A stretch of 64,000 nt of DNA from Betaproteobacteria bacterium (GCA_009377585.1 WHTS01000025.1:1-64000), one strand, 5' to 3'. Counted from the stretch's first letter, positions 34,276-42,735 are shown. The notes: a model not told the origin generated them from the letters alone. A program made the numbers and translations.

Positions 34276-34437
34276 ATCAAGAGGCGCACGGGAAAACTCG
34301 GTAGGCTCGTCCGGCGCCGGCCTGCGAAATCACGGGTGTATGATAACAGTCGGTCGTCGCCGATCCGGCTCCCGGATCTGCACGAGCAATCCGTGTATCT
34401 GGCGGCATTTGCCATTCCGCTCATCGAGGAGGTCACC

Positions 34438-35844
34438 ATGCTCACTCAGCGCCTGGCCGAGTTCGCGCTCGAAACCAAGCCGTCCGCTATTCCAAGCGAT
34501 GTCATGGATGCGGCGCGCGACGCCCTGATCGACACGCTCGGCGTCGGTATCGTCGGCTCGACCGAGGAAGTGGGCGAGATCGCGCTGCGTTACGTGGCGG
34601 GCATGGAAGCGCGCCGCGAGGCTTCGGTGTGGGGCACGCACGTCGGGACCACGATGACCGAGGCGGCATTCGTCAACGGTATTCTCGGCCATGCGCTCGA
34701 TTTCGACGACGTGCATGCGAGCGTGCATGGGCATCCCAGCACCACGATGATTCCGGCCGCGCTCGCGGTCGGCGAGGCGGCCGGCGCGTCGGGTGAGGCA
34801 CTGCTCGCCGCTTATGCCGTCGGGCTCGATGTCGCGGGCAAGCTCGGCACCGCGTTCGGTAACGGTCACTACCAGCGTGGCTGGCACAGCACCGCGACGG
34901 CGGGGATATTCGGTTCCACCACCGTTGCGGCGCGGCTGCTCGGGCTCGACGTGACGCAGCTGCGCCATGCCCTGGGGCTGGCCGCCTCGCAGGCTTCGGG
35001 ACTGCTGAAGAACTTCGGCACCATGACCAAGCCGTTCCACGCCGGTCATGCCGCACGTTGCGCGGTCCAGTCGGCGCTGCTGGCCCGCGCCGGTTTCAGC
35101 GCCGATACCTCGATCTTCGACGGCGCCGACAGCTTCCTCAAGACCTATGGCGAGAAGGACTCGCAGCCGCTCGAGCCCTTGATCGACCGGCTGGGCAAGC
35201 CGTGGGAAGCGCTCGATCCGGGGATCAGCTTCAAGCGCTGGCCGTGCTGCTACTGCAATCACCGCTCGATCGGCGTGCTGCTGGAGATGATCAAGCAGCA
35301 CGGCATTCGCGGGCGCGACGTACAAGCGGTCGAGATCGGCTTCCCGCCGGGCAGCGACACGGCGCTCATCCATACCAATCCGCAGACGGGTCTCGAAGGC
35401 AAGTTCAGCATCGAGTACGTCGCCGCGGCCTGCCTGCTCGACGGCAAGGTGGGGATCGACACGTTCACCGACGTGATGGTGAATCGCCCCGAGGTGCGCG
35501 CGCTCATGAAGAACATCAAGCGCTATCGCATCCAGGACAGCAAGATGTACTCGGGGGCGGTCGGCTACAACGACGTCATGGTGCGCACCAGCCAGGGCGA
35601 GCATCGCGTGCGCGAGGACCGCGCCCCGGGTTCGCCCGCATGGCCGATGAGCGCCGCCGAGCGCGACGAGAAGTTCCTCGATTGCGCCGGGCGCGTGCTG
35701 GGCGATGTCGGCGCGCGGCGGGTTCTGGATCTCGCGATCGGAATCCGCGGGCTCGACGACGTGGCCAAGCTTGCGCGCGCGATGGTGCCGGCCGAATCCG
35801 TCGCGCGCGCGGACCGGGGCGCAAGCGCCGTGTTGGCGAAGTAG
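34438..35844 (+). CDS. MmgE/PrpD family protein
   Basis: 468 residues with the MmgE/PrpD (2-methylcitrate dehydratase-like) all-helical domain: ARDALIDTLGVGIVGSTEE, GILGHALDFDDVHASVHGHPSTTMIPAALAVGE, GWHSTATAGIFGSTTVAARLLGLD, KNFGTMTKPFHAGHAARCAVQSALLARAG, and the small C-terminal domain with KRWPCCYCNHRS. It lacks prpB/prpC neighbours, so it is probably a dehydratase or isomerase of an unidentified tricarboxylate-like acid. GAGGAGG precedes ATG 34438. Confidence 0.88.
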   Translation: MLTQRLAEFALETKPSAIPSDVMDAARDALIDTLGVGIVGSTEEVGEIALRYVAGMEARREASVWGTHVGTTMTEAAFVNGILGHALDFDDVHASVHGHPSTTMIPAALAVGEAAGASGEALLAAYAVGLDVAGKLGTAFGNGHYQRGWHSTATAGIFGSTTVAARLLGLDVTQLRHALGLAASQASGLLKNFGTMTKPFHAGHAARCAVQSALLARAGFSADTSIFDGADSFLKTYGEKDSQPLEPLIDRLGKPWEALDPGISFKRWPCCYCNHRSIGVLLEMIKQHGIRGRDVQAVEIGFPPGSDTALIHTNPQTGLEGKFSIEYVAAACLLDGKVGIDTFTDVMVNRPEVRALMKNIKRYRIQDSKMYSGAVGYNDVMVRTSQGEHRVREDRAPGSPAWPMSAAERDEKFLDCAGRVLGDVGARRVLDLAIGIRGLDDVAKLARAMVPAESVARADRGASAVLAK

Positions 35845-35867
35845 GTCTCTCGCGCCAGACACGCGCA

Positions 35868-36407
35868 ATGCCGGACGAGAAGTCCTACGAGCGCATCACG
35901 CGCAACGATCTGAAGCGCTTGCTCTCGATCGCGCGCCAGGAGCGCGAGGACTTCTTCTCCCGGCACAAGGAGTACGCGATCCTCTATGGCAAGCGCATGC
36001 TGTGCGCGGCGCTATGCGACGGCGCGGCGTTGCATTTCACCAATGGCCAGACGGGTGTGCGCACTTTCGACGTCTTTACGTTCTACGCCGAGCATCCGGA
36101 GGCGTCTTTTCCCCACTGGCACGAAGAGCGTTACGACTTCGGGCCGGGCCGCAAATTCGGCCGCTTGCCCGACGCGCCGGAGTCCTTCCGCGGGCGACCG
36201 GTGAATCTCGCCGGCCGCTCGATCGATGCTTCGCCGGCCGACGACCCGATCGAGGCGCTGCAATACTACCTGCGCCGCGGGGCTTCGCCGGTTGCGCGGC
36301 GGCTGGCCGAGCAGGCCGTCGTGCTGCTCGAACCGGAGAAGCTCATGGGCTACGTGGCATGGCCGACGCTGGTGCCGGCGCGCCCGGCGCCGATCGGCGC
36401 GCAGTGA
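35868..36407 (+). CDS. Hypothetical protein, 179 aa
   Basis: ATG 35868 to TGA 36407, 23 nt after the MmgE/PrpD stop and 18 nt before the DUF488 gene, so probably in the same transcript. It is soluble, with a basic helical start (ERITRNDLKRLLSIARQEREDFFSRHKEYAILYGKR) and a central part with FPHWHEERYDFGPGRKFGRLP. There is no signal peptide or membrane span. I do not recognise a family. Codon composition matches its neighbours, so it looks like a real gene. Confidence 0.65.
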   Translation: MPDEKSYERITRNDLKRLLSIARQEREDFFSRHKEYAILYGKRMLCAALCDGAALHFTNGQTGVRTFDVFTFYAEHPEASFPHWHEERYDFGPGRKFGRLPDAPESFRGRPVNLAGRSIDASPADDPIEALQYYLRRGASPVARRLAEQAVVLLEPEKLMGYVAWPTLVPARPAPIGAQ

Positions 36408-36425
36408 GTCGACCCGAGAGTCGAG

Positions 36426-37037
36426 ATGGAACCGCTCGTTTTCACCCTCGGCCATTCCACGCGCTCGCTGGACGATTTCATCGCCTTGTTGACGGCGCAC
36501 GGCGTTGAGCGCCTGGTGGACGTGCGCACGGTACCGCGCTCGCGCCACAACCCGCAATTCAACCGCGACACCTTGCCGCAGGCCTTGCAGGCCGCGGGCA
36601 TCGGCTATGTGCACATGGCGGGGCTCGGCGGGCTGCGAAAGCCGCGAGCCGATTCGGTGAACGCGGGATGGCGCAATCTGTCGTTTCGCGGCTACGCCGA
36701 TCACATGCAGAGCGCCGAGTTCGCCCAGAGTCTCGCCGAGCTGATGGCCTCGGCGCGCAAGCAGCAGCTCGCGCTCATGTGCGCGGAGGCCGTGCCGTGG
36801 CGCTGCCACCGTTCGCTGATCGGCGACGCTTTGCTGGTGCACGGCGTGCCGGTGGAAGAGATCGTGGATGCGAAGCGGCGCGAGCCGCACCGATTGACGC
36901 CGTTCGCCGTGGTCGACGCAACGACGATCACGTATCCGTCCGCGGACGCCGCGGAGCCGCACCAGACCGAGCTGTTCCCGCCGCCGCCTGGTAGCGCGCC
37001 GACGCAGCGCAGACTAGCCCGACTTCGGAAGTCGTGA
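36426..37037 (+). CDS. DUF488 family protein
   Basis: 203 residues with the DUF488 core: FTLGHSTRSLDDFIALLTAHGVERLVDVRTVPRSR, NPQFNRDTLPQALQAAGIGYVHMAGLGG, and LALMCAEAVPWRCHRSLIGDALL with its conserved CxE...CHR motif. The function of the family is uncertain. A ~40-residue C-terminal tail (HQTELFPPPPGSAPTQRRL) follows the domain. It is in a run of same-strand genes after MmgE/PrpD. Confidence 0.82.
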   Translation: MEPLVFTLGHSTRSLDDFIALLTAHGVERLVDVRTVPRSRHNPQFNRDTLPQALQAAGIGYVHMAGLGGLRKPRADSVNAGWRNLSFRGYADHMQSAEFAQSLAELMASARKQQLALMCAEAVPWRCHRSLIGDALLVHGVPVEEIVDAKRREPHRLTPFAVVDATTITYPSADAAEPHQTELFPPPPGSAPTQRRLARLRKS

Positions 37038-37097
37038 TTGGCCCGTGTTGCCCGAGTATCTCGCACCGTAGTATCCGTAGTGAAAGAGGGCCTGAAA

Positions 37098-37481
37098 ATG
37101 AATCCTGCCGACACGACGCAGCCAGAGTTGTTTCGCGCGCTGGTGGAGCAATCGCCGGACGCGCTCATCTTCGCCGATCCCGAGGGCAACGTTCGCGTCT
37201 GGAATGTCCAGGCGCAGGCGATGTTCGGCTACACGGCGGCCGAGGCGATCGGCCAGAACCTCGACTTCATCATCCCCGAGCACCTGCGGGCCAGGCACTG
37301 GGAAGGCTACGCGCGCGCAATCGCGGCCGGGCGAACCCGGCCGGATGCGAGGCCGATGCTGACGCGCGCGACGCACAAGGACGGAAGCAAGCTCTACGCG
37401 GAGTTCGCGTTCGGGATCGTGACCGACGGGCAGTGCGTGCTCGGTGCGCTCGCTACGGCGCGGCCCGCCTCGAAGCCTTGA
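37098..37481 (+). CDS. Stand-alone PAS-domain protein
   Basis: 127 residues, essentially one PAS fold: ELFRALVEQSPDALIFADPEGNVRVWNVQAQAMFGYTAAEAIGQNLDFIIPE, then the PAC-like end ATHKDGSKLYAEFAFGIV. There is no kinase, cyclase or DNA-binding output domain, so it would have to act through a partner. AAAGAGGG lies upstream of ATG 37098. It converges with the rnk-type gene 8 nt away. Confidence 0.78.
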   Translation: MNPADTTQPELFRALVEQSPDALIFADPEGNVRVWNVQAQAMFGYTAAEAIGQNLDFIIPEHLRARHWEGYARAIAAGRTRPDARPMLTRATHKDGSKLYAEFAFGIVTDGQCVLGALATARPASKP

Positions 37482-37489
37482 GGCAGGCG

Positions 37490-37912
37490 TCAAAGCTCGA
37501 AATCGCCCTCGGCCTCCGGCTGGTAGAGCACGTCGACGATGCGGATGCGGCGAGTCTGGCCATGCGGAACCGGCAGCTCGACCTCCGCGCCCTGGGCCTC
37601 GCCGATCAGGGCGGCGCCCACCGGCGACAGGATCGATATGCGGCGCGTCGACACGTCCGCCTCCGCCGGATAAGCGATCGTGACGGTGCCTTTCTCGCCG
37701 CTGCGCACGTCCTCGAACAGCACGCGCGAATTCATCGTGACGGTGTTCGCGGGCACCTTCTCGGGTCGCACGACGTGGGCGAGATCCAGGATTTCCTCGA
37801 GCGTCTCGAGCCCGGTCTGCGAGCCTTCGGCCTGGCGGGAGAGGTCGGCCAGCAAATGCTTCAGCCGGCTGTAATCGTTTTCGGTGAGTACGATGGATTC
37901 GTGGGTCAACAT
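37490..37912 (-). CDS. rnk: Rnk-type regulator of nucleoside diphosphate kinase (GreA/GreB C-terminal fold)
   Basis: 140 residues. A short N-terminal coiled coil (LTENDYSRLKHLLADLSRQ) precedes a GreA/B C-terminal FKBP-like domain (VTMNSRVLFEDVRSGEKGTVTIAYPAEADVSTRRISILSPVGAALIG). This short-coil form is Rnk, which binds RNA polymerase and affects nucleoside diphosphate kinase levels, rather than a transcript-cleavage factor. ATG 37912. Confidence 0.8.
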   Translation of the reverse strand: MLTHESIVLTENDYSRLKHLLADLSRQAEGSQTGLETLEEILDLAHVVRPEKVPANTVTMNSRVLFEDVRSGEKGTVTIAYPAEADVSTRRISILSPVGAALIGEAQGAEVELPVPHGQTRRIRIVDVLYQPEAEGDFEL

Positions 37913-38407
37913 GTTCGAGCCTCATGATCGTTGAACAACGACGGCAAGGCGTGCAACGCCATCGCAGTCGGCTTGATGGATCCGGACCTTATCGTTCGCG
38001 CAAAATGCGAGAAACCGACTCACACAGACGGGCCGGGAATGCGGTTACGGTTCGAGGCCCGGTAACCCGCGCCTGAATTCGGAATGATCGAGGAGGCGAA
38101 GACTACCGGGCTAAGGCGACGAAGGCGTCAGGTCCTTCATCGCGCCGCGCGACACGTTTACTACTGACGCCAGGACGAGACGCAGCAGCGGCTTCAGGAG
38201 AAGCCGCGACACGAGCGTCGCGCCTGCATTCGAGATGGGAGAAAAAATGCATCATCAGCGTCAGTGTCGCGAGAGTATTGCCGTATGAATGGTAGAGGCA
38301 GTATAGCCTATCGATGATTCGGAACATGGCTGCCAGGCCGCCTTCCGCCCATGCCGATGCGGCCACTGCTAGTGAGGAGGCGGGGGTCGGCAATTTGGTG
38401 AAGCTCG
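37913..38407. other. Intergenic region without recognised genes
   Basis: About 495 nt. An open frame on the minus strand (38103-38393) has no ribosome-binding site and no family character and is probably spurious. A 13-codon mini-ORF, MHHQRQCRESIAV (38247-38288, +), has a strong GGGAG before its ATG, but nothing obvious lies downstream to regulate. The rest appears empty. Confidence 0.5.
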
Positions 38408-38859
38408 TTAGTACGACCCGTCTTTCGCCGCAAGGTTCTTCACCCGCAATCCGGCGATGCTGAATCCGCCGTCCACCGCGATCGTCTGGCCGGTGATGTA
38501 TGTTGCGTCGTCGGAGGCGAGAAACAAGGCCGCAGCGGCCATCTCGGCCGGCTCACCGTAGCGGGCCAGCGGGAGCCGATGCCGGCATTGTTGATGAGAA
38601 TGTGCGCCGGGCCGAAGCGATCGCGCGCGCAGGCGACCATCGCTTCGACCAATTCGGGGTTGCAGATGTCGACCTTGCAGGCAGCCGCTTTGCCGCCCGC
38701 GGCGACGATCTTCTCGCACACCGCCTTGGCCGCTGCCTCTTCCTTGTCGGCCAGGACCACGCTCGCGCCTTCGGCCGCGAGGCGGGTGGCGATGGCGGTG
38801 CCGATTCCGTTGCCGGCTCCGGTGACGATGGCGACCTTGTTGGCGAATCGCTGGGACAT
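38408..38859 (-). pseudogene. Short-chain dehydrogenase with internal deletion and frameshift
   Basis: The N-terminal 95 residues are an intact SDR Rossmann start: KVAIVTGAGNGIGTAIATRLAAEG (TGxxxGxG) through GPAHILINNAGIGS (NNAG). The text then jumps, in a different frame, to the SDR C-terminal part LPLARYGEPAEMAAAALFLASDDATYITGQTIAVDGGFS. The ~90 residues that hold the catalytic Ser and YxxxK are missing. The junction lies near 38572-38582. The original gene lost about 270-300 nt with a frame change, so no active enzyme can be made. Confidence 0.8.
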
Positions 38860-38904
38860 GGGTAATCTCGCAGGTGGATGAAATGGCGTACGCCGCGGCA
38901 GCCG

Positions 38905-39095
38905 AGTGTCCTGAGTCCGAAATTCGCCGCGCAAAAGATGCCGAGAATCGACGCCATACATTGTCGCGAATCCTCGCCAGGTGTCCAACCTGGCTGTGGT
39001 ATCGCTTCGCGTCTGGCGCCGATTTCGACACTTTTGCCCGCTTGGCCTCAGGGCAGATGCTCGATTTCTGCGACGAATCTCGGACTCAGGACACT
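38905..39095. repeat. 22-nt inverted repeat pair flanking ~150 nt
   Basis: The sequence at 38905-38926 (AGTGTCCTGAGTCCGA then AATTCG) matches the reverse complement of 39074-39095 in 21 of 22 positions. They lie in the gap between the broken dehydrogenase and the selenoprotein gene. They could be ends of a small non-autonomous element or a long-range stem. Confidence 0.55.
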
Positions 39096-39165
39096 AGCAC
39101 GCGGGCCGATGACGCGCGAGTAGCGTGGCAGGCATGTGGGCAAGCAGAGGCGACGCCGGCAAGAG

Positions 39166-39225
39166 GAGAAGGCAGTGGCGGAGAAGGCAGTGGCGGAGAA
39201 GGCAGTGGCGGAGAAGGCAGTGGCG
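39166..39225 (+). repeat. Four perfect 15-nt tandem repeats containing RBS and GTG
   Basis: GAGAAGGCAGTGGCG is repeated four times without mismatch (39166-39180, 39181-39195, 39196-39210, 39211-39225). In the selenoprotein frame each unit reads EKAVA. Each unit also carries a GGAGAAG-type ribosome-binding site seven bases before an in-frame GTG. Copy-number change keeps the frame. Confidence 0.8.
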
Positions 39226-40950
39226 GTTCGATACGAAGCATTGTGGCCGCGCAGTCCGCGGCAAGTGGGCGTGAAGCCGTTGGCGCGGCGACTCGATACG
39301 CTCGAAGGCAAGACGGTCGCGCAATTGTGGGACTACGTGTTTCGCGGCGATGAAGTGTTTCCGTTGCTCGAAGAAGGGCTCAAGCAGCGCTTCCCCGGCG
39401 TGCGGTTCGTGAGCTGGAAGGAGTTCGGCAGCACGCACGGCAGCGACGAGCGTGAGGTGCTGGCCTCGCTGCCGCGCAAGATCAAGGCGCTCGGGGTCGA
39501 CGCCGTCATCTCCGGAATGGGTTGTTGAGGGAGCTGCACGCCCGCCGTGTTGCGGGCATCGGCCGTCGGCGAAGAAGCCGGCATTCCCTCCTCGACGCTC
39601 GTGTGCGAGGGATTTCTCGGACTGGCTGCGGCCTCGTCGGTCGGGCTGGGCATGCCCAACCTGCCGGTTGCGCTGGTTCCCGGGCATACCGGTGTACAGA
39701 GCGACGAGGTGCTCCGGCGCAATATCCTCGGCGTCACGCTCGATCGCGTGGTCGAGAACCTCATGCGTCCGCCTTCCGAGCCGCTCATCGACGACGAGCC
39801 GGGCGCGCGCGATGTCGTCTGCCGCGGCAGCTTCGAGGAGATCAACGAGTATTTCGAAGCCAACGACCTGAGCGACGGCCTGCCGATCGTGCCGCCGACG
39901 CGCGACAAGGTCGAGGCGTTCCTGCGCTGCACCGATCGCGATCCCGACGAAGTCCTCGGCATTCTCTTGCCCGACAACCGCGCCGCCACGGTATGGAGCG
40001 TCGCGGTGAACGGCGTCATGGCCGGCTGCCGTCCCGAGTACATGCCGGTGCTGATTGCGCTGATCGAGGCGATGGCCGACCCGTACTACGGGGTGGAACA
40101 TAGCGGCAACACGCCGGGAGGGGAGACGCTCATCATCCTGAACGGCCCGATCATCAAGGAGCTCGGCTTCAACTACACGCAAGGCGTCATGCGCGACGGC
40201 TTTCGCGCCAACACCTCGGTCGGACGCTTCTGGCGGCTGTACCTGCGCAACGTCGCGGGCTTCCTGCCGCACAAGAACGACAAGGCAACCTTCGGCAACA
40301 CCTGGCGCGTGGTGGTGGCGGAAAACGAGGACGTGCTGGCGAAGATCGGCTGGGAGCCGAACAGCGCCGAGTTCGGCTATCCGGCCGGCTCGAACACCGT
40401 CACGATCGCGCGCTACACCGGCGGCAATCACATCTCGTCGGTGTCGGGCAGCACGCCCGAGCGGCTGATGCCCTACATCGACGATGCGATGGTGCGGCAA
40501 TACTCGTGGCAGCTCATGTTCACCGTCGGCCAGGGCATGGGCACGCTGCGCCCGCTGGTGCTGCTCTCGCCCATCATCGCCGAGACCATCGCCTCGTGGG
40601 GATGGAGCAAGCGCGATCTCAAGCAGCACCTGTACGACCACGCGCGTTTGAGCGCCGACCAGTTCTCGCGCATCCTGCGCGATTGGACGCTCAAGCCCAC
40701 CTGGGACTTGCAGCAGGAGCACATGCTGGGGCGTATCCCCAAGGTGTTCCACGAGTCCGATGATCCGAACCGGCTGGTGCCGCTGGTGTGGGAGCCCGAC
40801 GACTACATGATCGCGGTCACCGGCGATCTCATGCGCAACAGCATCTACATCTTCGCCCACAACGGCGTGCTGGGTTATCCGACCGGCAAGGAGATCCGCC
40901 TGCCGAAGAACTGGAACGCGCTGCTCGACAAAGCGAGGCGCAAGGCATGA
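39175..40950 (+). CDS. UGSC-family selenoprotein, N-terminal UGSC domain plus long C-terminal domain
   Basis: One frame runs from the GTG starts at 39175-39220 to TGA 40950, interrupted only by TGA at 39526-39528. Around that codon the protein reads AVISGMGC-U-GSCTPAVLRASA, the UGSC motif of a predicted redox (seleno)protein family, in which the TGA encodes selenocysteine or is replaced by Cys. Family similarity continues on both sides (LARRLDTLEGKTVAQLWDY before; AGIPSSTLVCEGFLG after), and a SECIS-like hairpin follows. The C-terminal ~430 residues (FEANDLSDGLPIVPPTRDKVEAF onward) contain GNTPGGETLIILNGP and GRFWRLYLRNVAGFLP and are of unknown function. The total is about 591 residues with Sec near 118. 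The true start is uncertain; GTG 39175 follows AGGAG, and 39136 is a further upstream GTG. The stop overlaps the reductase gene (ATGA). Confidence 0.85.
39526..39564 (+). promoter_or_regulatory. Predicted bacterial SECIS element
   Basis: UGA (39526-39528) is followed by 11 nt, then a GC-rich stem GCCCGC (39540-39545), loop CGUGUU (39546-39551) and GCGGGC (39552-39557). A lower helix can form between GCUG (39533-39536) and CGGC (39560-39563) across a small internal loop. The hairpin size (about 38 nt), the 11-nt spacing from UGA to the upper stem-loop and GU in the apical loop agree with the known SelB-binding element of E. coli fdhF. Confidence 0.7.
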
Positions 40951-41876
40951 CTTCGCGGCGACGGCGCGATGTGTGGGACCTGGTCGTGATCGGCGGCGGC
41001 ATCGCGGGCCTCACCGCAGCCTGGCACGGCATGCGGCGCGGTCTTGCGACGGCACTGTTCGAGCCGGGGCCGGGCTACGGCGGGCAGGTGGCGACCGTGA
41101 ACGCGCTCGACGACTGGCCGGCGACCGGACCGGTCTCGGGTGTGGAGCTCGCGGCTACGCTCGCCAACGCGCTGGACGGGGAAGTGGTCGAAGCGATGCA
41201 CGAATCCGTCGCGGCGGTCCGGGTCGAAGGCGAGCACCTGCGGGTGGAATCGGCCACGCACAGCGTGCGCAGCCGCCGCGTCATCGCCGCCAGCGGCGCG
41301 GCGCTCAAGTCGCTCGGCGTTACCGGCGAGGGAGCGCTGCGCGGCAAGGGCGTCTCACAATGCGCGCATTGCGACGGCGGCTTCTTCCGCAACCAGGATG
41401 TGGTCGTGGTCGGCGGCGGCGATGCGGCGCTGCAGGAGGCGCTGGTGCTCGCCGGGGTGTGCCGCTCGGTCACCATCGTCGCGCGCTCGCGGCTCAAGGC
41501 ACGTGCCGCGTACACCGAGCGTGCGGCGAGCAAGACCAATGTCGTGTTCGTGTGGGAGAGCGAGGTCACTGCAGTGCTCGGCGAAGCCGGCGTGACCGGC
41601 GTGCGCCTGCGCAACGTGAAGACGGGCGCGCAGACCGATTATCCGTGCAGCGGGGTGTTTCCGTTCATCGGCGTGGCAGCCGAGACCTCGTATCTGCCCT
41701 TGCAGGTGAAGCGGAATGCAGCCGGCCTCGTCGTCACGGATGGCGAGATGCGTTCTTCATTGCCGGGTCTGTACGCGATCGGTGCGCTGCGAGCAGGTTA
41801 TGGCGGCGACCTGGTGAGCGCCGCGGGGGAGGCGGCGCTCGCCGTCGCGAACGTTACGCGCGAGCTTTCGCTGTGA
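40947..41876 (+). CDS. Thioredoxin reductase-like FAD/NAD(P) oxidoreductase
   Basis: 309 residues of the low-molecular-weight thioredoxin-reductase fold. The FAD motif is VVIGGGIAG (13-21), the NAD(P) motif VVVGGGDAALQEA (from 153) and the redox-active pair CAHC (139-142) is intact; a second FAD contact is LYAIGALRAGYGGDLVSAAGEAA. ATG 40947 overlaps the selenoprotein stop codon, so translation is coupled. It is the obvious electron donor to the UGSC protein. The partner and the NADPH/NADH preference are inferred, not shown. Confidence 0.87.
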   Translation: MTSRRRRDVWDLVVIGGGIAGLTAAWHGMRRGLATALFEPGPGYGGQVATVNALDDWPATGPVSGVELAATLANALDGEVVEAMHESVAAVRVEGEHLRVESATHSVRSRRVIAASGAALKSLGVTGEGALRGKGVSQCAHCDGGFFRNQDVVVVGGGDAALQEALVLAGVCRSVTIVARSRLKARAAYTERAASKTNVVFVWESEVTAVLGEAGVTGVRLRNVKTGAQTDYPCSGVFPFIGVAAETSYLPLQVKRNAAGLVVTDGEMRSSLPGLYAIGALRAGYGGDLVSAAGEAALAVANVTRELSL

Positions 41877-41912
41877 GCGCCGCGAGGCAAGTGGTCTTGC
41901 CAGACTGAAACG

Positions 41913-42710
41913 TCAGTAGAAGAACGGCCCGGCGAAATCGCCGATCGGCACGTTGTGGCTGACGAGCCCCTGCCCGGGCGCCCAGTAGTGGAGCTGCAGT
42001 CCCGGCGGCTCCTGCAGGGTTGCGAGCGGTGCATCGGCGGCGAACGTCAGCTGCACCTGTTCCACCGTGCTCGACGGCACCGAGACCACGGTTCCCCGCC
42101 AGCGCACGTGCATCGCGCGATGCAGGTGCCCGCATAGCACGCGCTCGATGTTGGGATGGCGCGAGACGATCTCGCCGAAGCGATCGCAATCGATGAGCTT
42201 CATCGAATCCATGATCGCGATGCCGCTGTCGACCGGCGGGTGGTGCAGCATGACGATGACCGGTCGCGGCGCGGCCGCCACCAGTCGCTCTTCCAGCCAA
42301 CCCAGTTGCGCCTCGCCCAGCATGCCGTGATCTTCGCCCTCGACCAGCGTATCGAGCGCGATCAAGACGAGCTCGCCCAGGCGAACCTCGTAGCACAACG
42401 GCGCACCGATCTTCGAGGGCATCCAGGCGCAATCGCCAAACGCCTGCCGCATGGCTTCGCGCCGATCGTGATTGCCGGGGATGGCATACACCGGCATCGG
42501 CAGTGCGGCGAGCGTGCTGCGCAGCACGGCGTAGGCTTCCGTTTCGCCGCGATCGGTGAGATCGCCGGTTGCGAGAACGCAATCCGGCGCGACGTCCAGC
42601 GCCTGGATCGTGCGAACGGCGCACGCCAGCTGCGCTGCGCTGTCGATCCGACCCGCAAGGCGCTGGCCGGGCGGCGTGAGATGGGTATCGCTGATGTGCG
42701 CGATCAACAT
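41913..42710 (-). CDS. Calcineurin-like phosphodiesterase, CpdA type
   Basis: 265 residues with all metallophosphoesterase blocks: HISDTHL, ATGDLTDRG, IPGNHDRR, VMLHHPPV and LCGHLH. These match class III cyclic-nucleotide phosphodiesterases (CpdA/Rv0805-like). ATG 42710 is the first good start; earlier in-frame sequence overlaps the neighbouring gene. Likely hydrolyses cAMP or another phosphodiester in the cytoplasm. It lies 25 nt after the Mrr-like gene on the same strand. Confidence 0.85.
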   Translation of the reverse strand: MLIAHISDTHLTPPGQRLAGRIDSAAQLACAVRTIQALDVAPDCVLATGDLTDRGETEAYAVLRSTLAALPMPVYAIPGNHDRREAMRQAFGDCAWMPSKIGAPLCYEVRLGELVLIALDTLVEGEDHGMLGEAQLGWLEERLVAAAPRPVIVMLHHPPVDSGIAIMDSMKLIDCDRFGEIVSRHPNIERVLCGHLHRAMHVRWRGTVVSVPSSTVEQVQLTFAADAPLATLQEPPGLQLHYWAPGQGLVSHNVPIGDFAGPFFY

Positions 42711-42735
42711 AGGCCGGCAGCGTCTCTTTCGGCGT

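Noticed and set aside
38247-38288. 13-codon mini-ORF with strong Shine-Dalgarno
   Set aside because: It could be a leader peptide, but nothing on the plus strand follows within several hundred bases to be regulated; probably chance.
38103-38393. 96-codon open frame on the minus strand
   Set aside because: No ribosome-binding site, no recognisable domain, and composition unlike the neighbouring genes.
39166-39225. Short CRISPR-like array
   Set aside because: The 15-nt units are contiguous with no spacers and lie in a coding frame; no other array-like pattern was seen in the window.
39136-39546. Reading the two halves of the UGSC gene as two separate genes or as a frameshift pseudogene
   Set aside because: The frame is identical on both sides of the TGA, a recognised UGSC motif spans it, a SECIS-like hairpin follows, and no ribosome-binding site supports an independent downstream start.
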